Notes: generated by a model not told the origin, from the letters alone. A DNA stretch of 64,000 bases from Osedax fenrisi (GCA_964019155.1 OZ025244.1:30098968-30162967); one strand, 5' to 3'; shown: positions 27,020-62,239, counted from the first letter of the stretch. A program made the numbers and translations.

Positions 27020-27815
27020 TAATTTGAACTCGCACCACTTTTGAAGTAAACTCGGACCACTTGTGAAGTAAACTCGGACCAATTGTGAAGTAAACTCGGA
27101 CCACTTGTGAAGTAAACTCGGACCACTTATTAAAAACATAAAGAAGATTCGGACCAACCGTATAAACTATATATTGTATATTTCTAACATATAATATGCT
27201 TTAACTTATAAGTTAAAAGTATAATTTCACTGTATATAATTTCGAGTATTCCGATATTACTACACATACATAATTTATCATTTAATAACTTTAATAACAT
27301 TTAATAACTTAACATAATTTAAATTGTCGTATATCACCACAGAGCTAGAGAGACATTTCTCTCTAGCTCTATGTATAGCACTGACGAGACCCACGATAGA
27401 AGCTATATTTATTATGATAGAAGTATACAATATATAAGTTATTTTAATAAGTGGTCCGAGTTTACTTCACAAGTGGTCCGAGTTTACTTCAAAAGTGGTG
27501 CGAGTTCTAATTAAATGTTTACCTATTTAAGTATATAATTCCACAAAAATATCATATTAAATGACTCTTTTTATAATTTATTTAACAGATATAATATAAT
27601 TATATAAGTTAAAGCATATTATATCATAGAAATATACAAAATATAGTTATTTTAAAAGTGGTCCGAATCTTCTTTATGTTTTTAATAAGTGGTCCGAGTT
27701 TACTTTATGTTTTTAAAAAGTGGTCCGAGTTTACTTTAAAAGTGGTCCGAGTTTACCTCAAAAGTGGTCCGAGTTTACCTGGTCCGAATTTACCTGGTCC
27801 GAGTTTACTGGTATT
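27020..27815. repeat. Inverted minisatellite of 22-bp unit GTAAACTCGGACCACTTGTG
   Basis: About five tandem units at 27050-27130 read GTAAACTCGGACCACTTGTG plus AA. The inverted form (AAGTGGTCCGAGTTTAC) returns at 27446-27505 and again at 27654-27812. Flanking arms at 26958-27020 and 27510-27585 also mirror each other (TGATATTTTTGTGGAATTAT). It forms a foldback structure inside hAT A1. Short frames across it are repeat-encoded. Confidence 0.75.
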
Positions 27816-28846
27816 CATCACATTTATTTAGAAAAGATTTTAAAAGAATCTGAAAATCTATATTTACCATTACGTAATCCTAGAAAACGTAAAATTCCAT
27901 CAAAGTTTGTATCATATATTAATATATATATATATATATATATATAATGTTATTTATTTGTAATTATAAATATTGTTAGACTTGTTAAGGGCCAGCGCAA
28001 CACCATGAGTTTAACATGGTGGAGATAGGAAAATAATGTAATACTAATAATAGATTCAATCTATGTATACTTCAAAATATCAACTAATTTTTTTTTATAT
28101 ATTATATAACTAATATTTATCTACAAATATAACTATCGACTATAAGATTTAGATTATTACAATTATATTAAAAATTGACTAATATAATAGCTATTTCTAG
28201 AAAAAAAAATATGTAAGAAATTTCAATAAAATATAAAAAATATTATATATCATCAAATAATGTATTAGTTTTATATAGTTATATCTGAAGAGTAACATAA
28301 CATTAATATACTCTGAAAATTTCATGTTTTTTGAATAAGTATTTGTATAATCGAAAGTGGTTCAAACACAGATGGTAACAGTTTTTTTTAATTCAGAGAT
28401 ATTCACGTTTTAAAAATTAGAGATTAGAAAAAATCATCATATTTATGAACTATTTTTCAGCTCGTATTTATAAATGCTTATTTATGCCACTTTTAAGTAT
28501 TTTTATGCACTGTGCGATATACCATTGTAAAGAGAAATAATCAAATATTATGATTATTATATAAAAAATATTAAAAAAAAAAATCAGGGTGTTGCGCGGG
28601 CAATGGAAAAGAAAACAATGTTTATTACGACATCAATGATATCAATATTATACTGAGGTTATACACAAATAAACTATTTATTTAATATTTTTTTAATAAT
28701 AAAACATTAGAAAAGAACACATTGAAATATATGATATCCTTATTACTGAATTTAATCAAAGATTTTTGAAAAATAATCAAAGTATAATTTCATATGATAA
28801 ATTGTTATCGTCATTATTAAATACAAATATAATTGATTATGCTGAC

Positions 28847-28961
28847 GTAAGTATACTTAATTAAGGATATTTATTTATCTGCAAAATTAATAAAACATAA
28901 TATAGAATATTTACTATATTACAAATACAATATTCTATATTATATTTTATTAATTTTTCAG
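28847..28961 (+). other. Palindromic intron in hAT transposase
   Basis: GTAAGT at 28847 and TTTTTCAG ending at 28961 interrupt the reading frame between ...IIDYAD and INKYPELSDQ, as a spliced intron would. Almost the whole 115 bases is an inverted repeat (GGATATTTATTTATCTG against CAGATAAATAAATATCC just past the acceptor). Element B has the same palindrome at 44938-45065. Confidence 0.6.
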
Positions 28962-30447
28962 ATAAATAAATATCCTGAATTAAGTGATCAAGCTTTAAAA
29001 CTCGATCTACCTATGTTCAAGAACCATTTCAATTCTTAATCTTTAAAAGATTCAGTAGAGAATATGATCAATGCAAAATATTGCCTAAAATAATTATTTT
29101 TAGGTATGTACTAATACATATATATATTATATAATATTTATATATAGAATATATATATATATATATATTATCTTATATATTTATATTATCTTATATATTT
29201 ATTAATTTAATATTAATTATTTTTATAGAAACAACAAAATTAATCAATTTATTGATGGTACAACCAAGTACGTCAGTGTCCTGTGAGAGAAGATTTTCTA
29301 TGTTAATGTTAATGTTAAGAAGATTGAAGACGTGGTTAAGGTCGCAAATCACACAGCAAAAATAAACATATTGGCTATCTGCAATGACCATCAGGATATA
29401 TTAGATTCTATTGACAACAATAAATTGATAAAAGAATTTTGCCAAAGAATTGTAGAAAAATGTTTATAAGTATAAAATAATAAATATATAAACTATTTTG
29501 GGATTTATTCTTGTAATAATATACATATTTATTTAAAATATTCTAGATATGTTCATTATGTGATTCATATTTTGTTAATTAACTAAGTATAATTATAATT
29601 ATATGTTTTAACATTTAAAATAATCATAATTTGTACTCTATTATGTGTTACAAGATATATTTTAAAATAATCACAGTCTAGTATTTAGTTGATAAATTAT
29701 ACTTATTTCTTAAAACCCCCCTGGGAAAAACTAGTTCCGGCGGCTATAGTGGTGACCTTAACCACGTCTTCAATCTTATTAATATAGAAAATCTTCTCTC
29801 CTATGACACTGACATAGGTTGGTTGGTTTTATACTTGGTTGTACCATAAATAATTTGATTAATTTGATTGTTTCTATAACAATTATTAATACTAAATTAA
29901 TAATTCTATAAGATATTATTCTTCCAGATTCTTTTAAAATATAGTCCAAATAAATTTGATAATTTGTTCGTTTGTTCTGTACTATATCGATTAACATATT
30001 AATTAGTAAAATAACATCTTCATTGAATGTAGACTTTGATCCTATTACACTTATCCAAGGAAACATATTTCAAAAATATACTTTTAATATATTTATAAAT
30101 ATATATTTTTGTAATAATAATTCTGTAATAATTTCCTAATCAATAATACTTATTATAAACTAAAGTATAAACTTAACTATAGGTAAAACTAACCAATTTT
30201 TCTAATAAAGTGAATATATCAAATGCTCTATTTAAAATTCAAATCCAATTTTTTTCCAGATTTATATTGTATATCTTATACTTTATAAAATAAATATAAC
30301 TTGTTATATATAATTATCAATATTTGAATACGTATAATAATTTTGTAAAAGATGCATACACTTTTTGTTAAATATAGATTATTTTCACATTTTATTGAAA
30401 ATGTCTGGGATTCACAGGGTTAATGAAATATATGTAGGTTATATGTA

Positions 30448-30505
<58 letters not shown>

Positions 30506-30879
30506 AGTATCCTATCTAGTAGAGTATTCTTACATGAATATGCTTTGGCGATTTTTTCAGAACTATTTACGCTTGCCATTGTAAAATGTTCTAATGCATT
30601 TATAATATATAAATAGTTATTCAATACTGCTGATATAGCCTTACATCTGACTGTCAAGTGGAGAGTGGACATGTCCACCTTATAGGAAACATTGATTTGT
30701 ATCTGGTTTTATCATTATTAATTGATTGGTATAAACATCTAAATTTTCCAGATTTGCTAAATAAACATTTGTTGATCACTTATATTATTCACTATGGATG
30801 TTTCAAAAGAGTAGCATATGCAGCTTTACAGTGGGCAACAAATGTACAAACATAATTTAGTAAACTACAATATGTGTAA

Positions 30880-31099
30880 AGGTCACATCACACTACCAGT
30901 ATTTCAGAAAATATTGTTCGGAAATGTTTGCTAGAAAGTGATTTTCTAGCAAGTTGTATTAGTATACCCTCATTCAATTATTATATTTATGGAAAGTTAC
31001 CGGAAATTAATGGGGTATCCCACTACAATTGTAGCTAACTTGCTAGATTATAACTTTCTAGTAAACATTTCCAGAAATACTGGTAATGGGATACCCTCG
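30880..31099. mobile_element. 220-bp Harbinger-like MITE inserted in hAT A2
   Basis: The uninterrupted site exists in hAT B (TATGTGTAATATGCC), so the insert can be read directly: it is flanked by TAA on both sides (30877-30879, 31100-31102). Inverted arms contain ACCAGTATTTC and CGGAAATGTTTGCTAGAAAG on the left and the mirror on the right. A 3-bp TAA duplication is typical of PIF/Harbinger. A related copy is at 35696-35909. Confidence 0.75.
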
Positions 31100-32111
31100 T
31101 AATTTGCCAAAGGTTGTTCTTTTTGTATCAGGGCTTGTGTTCCTTTATATCAGCTGAAATATTGACGCTTATATCATAACATTGATGGCGTAAATTAGAC
31201 ATGGATAGACAGAGACGTATAATGATGTTTTCAGATTATTTGAAATAGTTTCGCCAGTACTACTTGATGTAGGATATATAAAATCCTAGATGAATAAAAT
31301 CCTATACATTTTTAATAATTTTATTTAAAGTTTAAATTAAACAAATATAAACAGTTCAATTTATGTATAAACTAAAAAATAGCGAAATAGAGTATGTGTC
31401 TTCATTATAAATAAAATTTAATTATAATATATTGGAAATGTTATTATATTTTTAAATGAATAAGCAAATATAATAGATTATAAATATAAAATTAATAGAC
31501 AGTTGAGCTATAATGTTTCACTATAATGTCTATGATAGAATTATTAATTTCTTCTAACATATACTCATCACCGAGATTATAATATTATACAAAAAATCCT
31601 TCATTTTACCTAAATTACAGGGGGGTTTTAGATATCAAAACCCCTCCATTATTTTGCCAGGGGGGGGGGTACAACCCAAACCCCTCCTGTTCCGGCGCCC
31701 ATAGTATATACTATATAATATATACTATCAAGACTTCCTATAACATCGATAACTATATATCATAGAGCTAGGAGATATTTTTGTTTCTCTATAGCTCTAT
31801 GGTATATGTAATATTAAGTTAATATATTAATAGTTTATAATAAACTTTATATGTTAATATTATTAACAGTATGTATATATAACCTAGTATATCAGTATAT
31901 ATTCTGAGATTCGACTCCCTTCCGCAAGTATACTTGACTATAGTCAGTTATAACTATAGTTTAGTAATAGTTATAGTAATAGTTATAATGCGTTAAGTTT
32001 TATAGCTAAGTAAAAAGTGTCTTGTTTAGTATAATATCGTGGGCGCCCACTGGGCGTGTCTGCTTATAGTATTGGGCGTGTCTAAGCTATATTACAGTAT
32101 ATACAGAAATA

Positions 32112-32527
32112 TTAGGGGAAAGTCTCCAAATACCGACCCCCTCTCGCATCTCAGTAACTATAAGATATATCACACAATTATATTTACATAAACTATTAGT
32201 AATTAAACAGCAAATATCAATACCAATAACCTCGAGGTTATAGGAGGTCAGGCAAATATGAATAAATATGTTGTTCTACAAAATATTCAATCTTACAATG
32301 GTTATTTTATCAAATGTAATATTATGATTACATATTAGAATAATAACTTTTTTTAAATAATTGTAAATACTTTATTAATTAAAATAAACCGTAATTAATA
32401 AATAGTAATTCTATGCATAATATTGTATATCAATTAAATGTTTATAAACATTATACAAATAATGTAATTTTAATAAGAATTAACCAAGCTATGTTATTTA
32501 TAGCAACCCCTATGATTTTCCTATTAC
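32112..32527 (-). mobile_element. Half copy of the GGGGAAAGT MITE family
   Basis: It starts GGGGAAAGTCTCC, CAAATACCGACCCC and matches the reverse complement of 61590-62006 through to CATATGATTTTCCTATTAC-like sequence. It then stops abruptly at a CTGGTAGTGGGATA segment of the Harbinger-like family, so only one end remains. Confidence 0.65.
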
Positions 32528-32833
32528 TGGTAGTGGGATATCCCCTTAACCCTGTTTTAAGGGAATATACCATTAGATAAATAATTTATTGAACTACTTT
32601 TTACATGTATGCCAATAATTCAAATTTAAATATTACTATATAACAAATATTATATTATTAGTATAGTATTATATATTCCATTGATTATAAGATAATAAAA
32701 AAATAAATAATAGGATTATAAACAAAATTAAAAGTGGTTCAAGTTACCCCATTTGTGGGGTGACTTTAACCAGCATAAAATAGTATTAAACTAGTTCTTA
32801 AAAATGAAGCATGTATATATTTAATATTATAGT

Positions 32834-32861
<28 letters not shown>

Positions 32862-32864
<3 letters not shown>

Positions 32865-34270
32865 GAAAGTAACCGAATACGGACAGTGCCCGAATACGGA
32901 CACTCTCGGTATCTCAGAAACCATAAATCCTACAAAAAAATGTGTAATGAATAAAATATTCATAATCATAAAAATAGTCTAAAAAAGTATTTTTTTATTT
33001 TTTATTTATACAAAATATTGCTAATATATTCAATAAAGTGATTTTTTTATTACGTTTTTAAATTTATGAAAACAAATTTCAACTTAAAACTTTCTAAAGA
33101 TTATACAAATGTATCGATATAAAATAACACTACATTATTAAAAAATAAAGCATTCTAAAAATTGTATTTTTAATTTCTATATGTTTTATCAAATATTCAT
33201 TAAGTTATAAGCATATATCTAGAGGTCATATAAGTTCCTAATACGGACACCAAAGATTTTCCGAAGGAAAGATATAACACTTACGCAAAATCGTGTAATT
33301 CGAATTTGTATACAAAATACCCTGGTGCCACCTATAGCGGGTTACTTTTAGGAACTATGAGTTGTTTATAATGTAAATTCGTATCAAACTATATACTTTT
33401 AAAATGTTAAATAATATGCTTTAAATTAATATTTATATGATGAAAAATAAGTGTTCATTACTAATATATAACAAACAAATATGATATTTATGTTTTAAAT
33501 GCTATAAGTATATATTTAGTAAGTAAAAGTTAATTTATATTGCATGTAATTTAATAGAGCATGCTCTATCGAAATAGTATCGAAATAGTATCGAAATCAC
33601 TGAAATAGATTTAGGTTCGGCTCTGTTTGCATACAACAATGTTTTCATTGCAATGTGATTTCGATACTACTGCTAGCAGCGGTTGGGGATATTACTAAAT
33701 TACGTTGCATGCATAGGGAGTGTTATATCTTTGCTTCGCAAAATCTTTGCGGACACTCTAAATGTCTTAATACGGACACCCTATAACCAATCAGCGCGCA
33801 GCGTATGAACAATTCTGATTTTCATAAAAATCGCGTGCGTTATAATAGTAATACCACCAATAAAGCTTATTCTACAAAAATTATTATTTAGGTACTTAAA
33901 TTGTATTATTAATTAAAAAATAATAAAAATAAATAAATAATTAATTAATTAAATTACAATATATTTTTTATAACATTAATTATAAATAACGTAATTGTAA
34001 CTTGTCTGATTGATTCATCAATAATATATAGTATATCTAGTGGTATATATGGTGTCCGTGTTATAACACAGGGTGTCCGTATTCGGACATGGGTACCGAA
34101 TACGGACACCCACGTATCTATGGAATTAAAAGATTAAATACAATTTTAAAATCACAATAATATCTATAATCATAAAATATTAATATATTGTAATTTTTGA
34201 ATAAAAATAATGAGTCATAAAAAGTTAAGACCATTTATTGTTAAAGTGTCCGTATTAGGTTACTTTCCCC
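32862..34270. mobile_element. pogo/Tc1-mariner-type MITE (GGGGAAAGTAACC) with nested insertion
   Basis: The left end GGGGAAAGTAACCGAATACG and right end (reverse complement) GGGGAAAGTAACCTAATACG are flanked by TA on both sides (32860-32861, 34271-34272). Internal copies of an AATACGGACACC motif recur. About 0.9 kb of non-coding sequence remains after subtracting the element at 33251-33749 that split it. Confidence 0.8.
33251..33749 (+). mobile_element. TIR element CAAAGATTTT, 7-bp TSD, nested copy
   Basis: It begins CAAAGATTTTCCGAAGGAAA and ends GCTTCGCAAAATCTTTG, flanked by CGGACAC on both sides (33244-33250 and 33750-33756). It is the sister of 49275-49728, but a ~50-bp internal segment is inverted between them. 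No ORF. It was inserted into an AATACGGACACC motif of the surrounding MITE. Confidence 0.8.
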
Positions 34271-34825
34271 TAGTACTGATTTAAATATATAATATCATTA
34301 TTGTATATATACTATATTTACTAGTAATTGTTATAATAATAATGAAATATTTAGATAATGAGAACAAAATATTATATTAAATAAAATTTAAATAACACGA
34401 ATTAAATATTCTATTAAATAAAATTTAATTAACACACATTAAATGCGAATCAATCTATATACAAATGAACAACACTATTCAAACATTTAGTCGTATTAAT
34501 TTTTATCGGTTCTGGGAGTATCATAATAATATCAATTGACTTTACAAATTCTATATATTAAATTGTAGGCCAAACAAACCCCCCAGTAAATTTGATTGAT
34601 TTTCGAAAAAATGTACATATTAATTCGGTGGAATTTATATTTATAATTTTAACGATATACTAAAATATACCATTTTTAACAATCAAATGGACTCCTATGA
34701 TGTGTTAAGTTTATTTAGTCAGTATTCATTGATGATTATATAGTTTAGAATCTAAACTTTAGATGGAGGAGAAAGTGTAAGTTTTGTTGCTCATTTAAAT
34801 TTTCTTTTTCATTTTTTATAATGGG

Positions 34826-35215
34826 TTAATTATCTGATAGTGTAATCGTAGTACATTCGAAATGAGATTTTCTCTTTATTGAACTACTTGAAGTTGAAAC
34901 TGATGGAGCTGATGTTGATGATGTTGATGATGTTGGTGGTGTTGAAGTTGAAACTGAGGGAGTCGTAGCTATTGATATTAGGGTAGTTGAAGTGATAAAT
35001 ATACTTGCTGTTAAAAATTCATCGTCACTGAATACCTGCGAGCCTATTAGCATAATTCATGATTTTTTGAATCTTGGTGTTATGTTTCCATGATACATAG
35101 ATGTATAGAATACTATTGTGAAGCATACAGGAAAGTCATAAATTGTTGCTATTTTTCCAGGATTTGAAATGTTCCAGTCGCTTATTTTTTTAAATAATTT
35201 TTGTCGTTTATGGGT
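34826..35215 (-). pseudogene. pogo/Tigger-type transposase, C-terminal remnant
   Basis: On the minus strand KLFKKISDWNISNPGKIATI is followed by YDFPVCFT, then SMYHGNITPRFKK, a TGA-type break, and SQVFSDDEFLTASIF. The order W..NPG..I.IYD, GI.P and FSDEDF is that of the C-terminal end of pogo/Tigger (DDE, CENP-B-like) transposases. A serine/threonine-rich tail ends at 34826. The catalytic part is missing and the frame is broken, so it is dead. Assigned from remembered family patterns. Confidence 0.55.
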
Positions 35216-35695
35216 AACTTGAGTCGGATCAAATTACCCCATTTTAGCATATTCAAGTTACCTCCATTTACATATTTAATTTAATTACATATTTTAAATA
35301 ATTAAAAAGACAATTTTTTAAATTATTTTATATTGTATATATGCTTAAATATTTACTTATCTATAATATTAATATGTTCTAAGTATTAAGATTATGATCA
35401 AATTAAATATAATAAATTAATCTAATAGTATATATTTACCTACATTTTCTTGTGAAAAACTATAAATTTAAATATAAAGTTAATTATAATTATATGTATA
35501 TGTATATGTATAATACAATGTATTAAATACATATATGTATATTTATAATACAAAATGTATTTGTTGTATTTATATTTACAATATGAATATCCCGTATTTA
35601 ATTCATAATCTGTTTAAGCAAAAGTGTTGATATTGGAGGTAGTTCAAGTTACCTGCCGGCTCAAGTTCCCCCACTCTACCCAGTATTTCAGATAT

Positions 35696-35909
35696 TTCCG
35701 GAAATAATGTCCGGAAATGTTTGCTAGAAAGCGATTTTCTAGCTAGTTGTATACCCAATATAGTGGGATACCCATTTAAAATTACTATATTTCCGGCAAG
35801 TTGCCCGAAAGTAAGTGAGTATCCTACTACAACGTACTATAGCAAATCTATAGAAAATCACTTTCTAGCATACATTTCCAGACATTATTTCCTGAAATAC
35901 TGGTAGTAG
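35696..35909. mobile_element. Harbinger-like MITE, second copy
   Basis: Left arm CAGTATTTCAGATATTTCCG, GAAATAATGTCCGG and GGAAATGTTTGCTAGAAAG; the right arm mirrors it to end near CTGAAATACTGGTAG. It is the same family as 30880-31099. Another fragment with GACTTTCCAGCAACTTGCCG follows at 35945. Confidence 0.7.
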
Positions 35910-36221
35910 AAACCTCCTTTATCCACCCGAGTATCCCACTACAAGACTTTCCAGCAACTTGCCGGAAATATATAAATTTTATAATAAATAAATGTCGTGC
36001 GTTTTGTAATTAATTATATATTTTTTCGGCTATTTTTATTAGATATTATAATACTACAATTATGTACTACTTCTACTACGATTTTGTAGGGGTTGATAAT
36101 TGGAGAAGGGGAGTAATCGATATATCGATTTAATATAGTACGCACATGTATCCTATTACCATATATTTAGAGTAATACTTGATACTCTAAATCTATGCCT
36201 ATTAGTAATAATAGGCTATTA

Positions 36222-36425
36222 CAGACCTCCCCCCCTGTTTATTCTTGTCAATACAATTATATCAACAATTTGAAATAGCAATACATGTATAATAAATAAC
36301 ATAAATAATATTATGTATTGCCATAATATTTCTATCATTACAATAATAAAAATAAATATATTGAAAATTGAATAGGTTATATTTACAAATAGTCATTTAG
36401 GGGTCGGTAATAGGAGACTTTCCCA
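36222..36425 (-). mobile_element. Half copy of the GGGGAAAGT MITE family
   Basis: The reverse complement of this stretch matches the left half of 61042-62006: GGGAAAGTCTCCTATTACCG, then GACAAGAATAAACAGGGGGG. Only one terminal repeat is present. Confidence 0.65.
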
Positions 36426-36590
36426 TAGCTTTACACATATTAACATATATTTGTAGTTGTGTGTGAAAATATATATTAATTAATTATGGTGCCACTTCAC
36501 TTTTATATGTATGTGTGTAAATTATAATATTAAATTTGAAATCATACAGCTCTAGCTCTACGCTTGAAAGCAAACCGATACTACTAATAT

Positions 36591-36747
36591 TTGGGGCGCT
36601 GCAATAGGGGGGATGATGGGGGGGATATATCCCCCACTTTAAAATATAGGGGGACCAATTCCTATATATTAGTCCACCCAACTTTTACTACAAAATGTAT
36701 TTTGATTGGTTTGTCCCCTTTACATAGAACATTTTCCAGCGCCCCTA
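36591..36747. mobile_element. 157-bp hAT-type MITE with 8-bp TSD
   Basis: Ends TTGGGGCGCTG and CAGCGCCCCTA mirror each other, and a perfect 8-bp duplication ACTAATAT flanks them (36583-36590, 36748-36755). An 8-bp duplication and short TIRs fit hAT. No ORF. Confidence 0.8.
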
Positions 36748-38068
36748 ACTAATATATGACGTATCTTCATAAGTACAATAGCTATAACATCGGTGCTTAT
36801 ACAATGTCTTGATAATTACCGTGTTATCAAAATGTCCCCGTCAATCAAAATGGCTGAAATATACATAGTCTTATATACAAGATATAGGGGTTTTACCTAT
36901 ACATAAAATTAATACGTTATGTATAATTAGTAGTATGCATATACATATATATTATTATAACTACAGTAATAGGTAACCCACAAATCTAATAAACTATATG
37001 TGTATAGTACGAAATGTGCATAATGCTTGACCTAACTCGGTATTCTCAGTGTTTACATGTAGGTCTCGGGTACTTATATTGTAGAACCATCACACATAAC
37101 ATATAAGTAGCTTAATGTATATCTTAGATCAATATATCTTAGAATATTATATCACGTGACATGACTAACGATATCTACCATGCATATCTATATACCATCT
37201 GGTATATCTATATTGATATCACGGTGAATTTCGAATTTTTGGAAATACTAAAATCAACCGAAATATTACGTATTACATAATACAGAATATCGTCTATATT
37301 TTTTATCTTGACTAAGTCACTTATTATTTATGAAATAATATGTATTCATAACATAATTGATTATGTTCTACTTATTAGTCTACTATAGGATTATTAGGTA
37401 GGTCAATTACCTATTTAGTTTGTTTGTGGCCTACTACTGTAGTAGTTATATATAGAGTATAACCCTACCATACGAAGAATTAGTGGTAACATAGCTATGT
37501 TAACCTATAGGTTAGTTAGGTTAGTAGCTACTAGTGTTGTAAATGATGCCGAGATTTTTTAAGCGAGCTTAGACTTTCATTTCCGGAAAAAAAAGAGCCC
37601 GAGCCGAGACTCTAGTCAAATGAGCCCTATAGGGCTATATCCGAGTTAATACTTTAGGTATCTTATACCTATACTGCATCGATGCTTTATATTGTACTGC
37701 CATCATTTAAATCACTACTATATAGGTCAATCACTACTACCAGGTAGGCTTAAATGTGATAAATTAATGAATTAAATAGTAAATTTAATATTTGTTGTAA
37801 ACGTTGTTTCCTTGGATACAGTAACAACATTATCAAATTATAATATTATTTAATTATTTGTTCATTAATTATTCTAAATTTATTTTCTTTATAGGTATTT
37901 ATTTAGATAAATTAAAATAAATTTAAATCCATATTGTGTTGATAATATTACTAATCTAAGGTTTTTATGTAAAATTATATATATATTATATAAATTATAT
38001 ATATATATATATACTATTTATGTATACGACGTCCCATATAAACAATCATTTACACAGATAACTCGAGG

Positions 38069-60727
<22,659 letters not shown>

Positions 60728-60775
60728 TCTAAAATTAAAACCATATATGTATATATATAGTGAATACTATTTAAA

Positions 60776-60781
60776 AATAAA
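60776..60781 (+). promoter_or_regulatory. Candidate EOGT poly(A) signal AATAAA
   Basis: AATAAA 49 bases after the EOGT stop. In DNA this AT-rich the hexamer is common, so position is the main support. Confidence 0.4.
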
Positions 60782-61041
60782 TGAATGTTTAAATCTGAAT
60801 CATTATATTATAATATTACGTATAATAACTAAACTAAGGAATATTCTTATTATTAAGTAGACGCTATGTATACATTACTTATTAGACATATCGATTATTT
60901 TTCTTTATAGTTACATTTCTATCTATTGTCAGACATCTAACCTTTAATATAGTATAGCTAACTATAATATACATTATAGATTTTTAATTTTAATTCTAAT
61001 TATAGTACATTATTTTTCTTAATATCAACTATTACCATTTA

Positions 61042-62006
61042 GGGGAAAGTCTCCGATTACCGACCCCTACATGATTATGTGTAATAACTTATTCAATATT
61101 AAATATATTTATTTAAATTTTGTAATTAGGGTAATCTTATGGCAATGAATAATATACAGTATGCAATATTATGTATTTTTGCCACGTGGATATTTAAAAT
61201 TTGTGATATAATTATATTTACAAGAATAAACAGGGGGGTCGGTAATCGGATACATGTGCCTAATACCGACCCCTTCTCCTATTACCGACCCCCTAAAATA
61301 ATCGTGGTATAAATAATTGTAGTATTACAATATCCAATAAAAAGAGTAGATATACATAAATATAATTAATTATAACATACACGCAATTTATTTTGTATTG
61401 AATTTATGTTTTTATAGTAATATTAAATTTAAATTTAAAGTTTATAGTAAATATATTAAAATAGTGTATATTATTATTCAATATTTAAACATGGTATATA
61501 TATATATGTGATATATATCAATGATACACAAAAAACGTACGACATCATTTAAAGTAAAATACGGATATATTTTGATTGGATATTATAAATCACATGGGAT
61601 CGGTATTAGGATAATTTAGGGGGTCGGTAATAGGAAAATCATATGGGTTGCTATAATTAAGATATATTAGTTAATAGTTATTCAAATTAAATTATTTTTA
61701 TAATTGTTATAATAATTGTATTGATCTACAATATTATGAGCAGTATTAAGTTTTCTTTTAATTAATAAAGTATTTACAATGATTTAAATAAAGTTATTAT
61801 TCAAATATTTAAAAAGAAAAAACAGAATATTACATTTTATCAAATAATAATTGTATACAATTAACCTATAGGTTTGAATATTTTAAAAAACAAAATACTT
61901 ATTCATATTTATCATTAAATTACTAACAGTTTATGAATATACATTTTTTGATATCTCTTATAGTTACTGATATACGAGAGGGGGTCGGTAATCGGATACT
62001 TTCCCC
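61042..62006. mobile_element. 965-bp MITE, GGGGAAAGTCTCC/ATTACCGACCCC family
   Basis: The left end GGGGAAAGTCTCCGATTACC and right end (reverse complement) GGGGAAAGTATCCGATTACC are flanked by TA (61040-61041, 62007-62008). Motifs GGGGTCGGTAAT recur inside in both directions (61235, 61255-61300, 61597, 61620). No ORF. It is the full-length reference for the half copies at 32112 and 36222, and shares the GGGGAAAGT end with 32862-34270. Confidence 0.8.
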
Positions 62007-62239
62007 TATTAATAATATGACGCCATAATAATATAATTATTACGATCTTCAATATGTATACACATGTTATATATATATATATATATATTCAAATATAATA
62101 ATATTTAAAGAATATCATACAGTTCTCTTACAATTCAATTTCAAATTTAATCCTGAATGGAATGTCTACATATAATATGTATACAATCGGTGTATACGAG
62201 AATCTCTCATCCTACTCCAGCATCTAAACTATTAATAAC

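Larger units (their letters stand above)
26171..29748 (+). mobile_element. hAT element A1 (plus), nested inside A2
   Basis: It begins TATGGGCGCCGGAACAGGG and ends CTAGTTCCGGCGGCTATA, flanked by a perfect 8-bp duplication GTGGTGAC (26163-26170 and 29749-29756). Plus-strand transposase remnants include GIHHIYLEKILKESENLYLP (27812-27871), EHIEIYDILITEFNQRFLKN (from about 28716), YPELSDQALKLDLPMFKNHF (from ~28970) and the dimerisation segment VQPSTSVSCERRFSM (29260-29304). Stops and frameshifts make it a pseudogene. The first ~1.6 kb contains a foreign inverted repeat with a 22-bp minisatellite. Confidence 0.85.
25739..31703 (-). mobile_element. hAT element A2 (minus), interrupted by two later insertions
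   Basis: The ends TAAGGCCGCAGGAAC and GTTCCGGCGCCCATA form imperfect TIRs, and a perfect 8-bp target duplication GTATATAC flanks the element (25731-25738 and 31704-31711). Transposase fragments are read on the minus strand, matching element B (43830-47127), but ~1.3 kb of the middle is missing near 29900. It was later split by hAT A1 (26171-29748) and by a Harbinger-like MITE (30880-31099). Net length without the insertions is about 2.16 kb. The transposase is dead: multiple stops and frameshifts. Confidence 0.85.
31704..38068. other. Intergenic region upstream of EOGT
   Basis: AT-rich DNA filled with MITEs and a pogo/Tigger transposase remnant, listed separately. 36756-38068 shows no recognisable element beyond (TA)n runs and a GAGCCC-rich patch at 37560-37640. 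The EOGT promoter should lie in the last kilobase, but I see no clear core element. Confidence 0.5.

Noticed and set aside
26969..27947. Two short open frames with repeated GPSLLQKW/WSEFT motifs
   Set aside because: Encoded by the 22-bp minisatellite on both strands; not a repeat protein.
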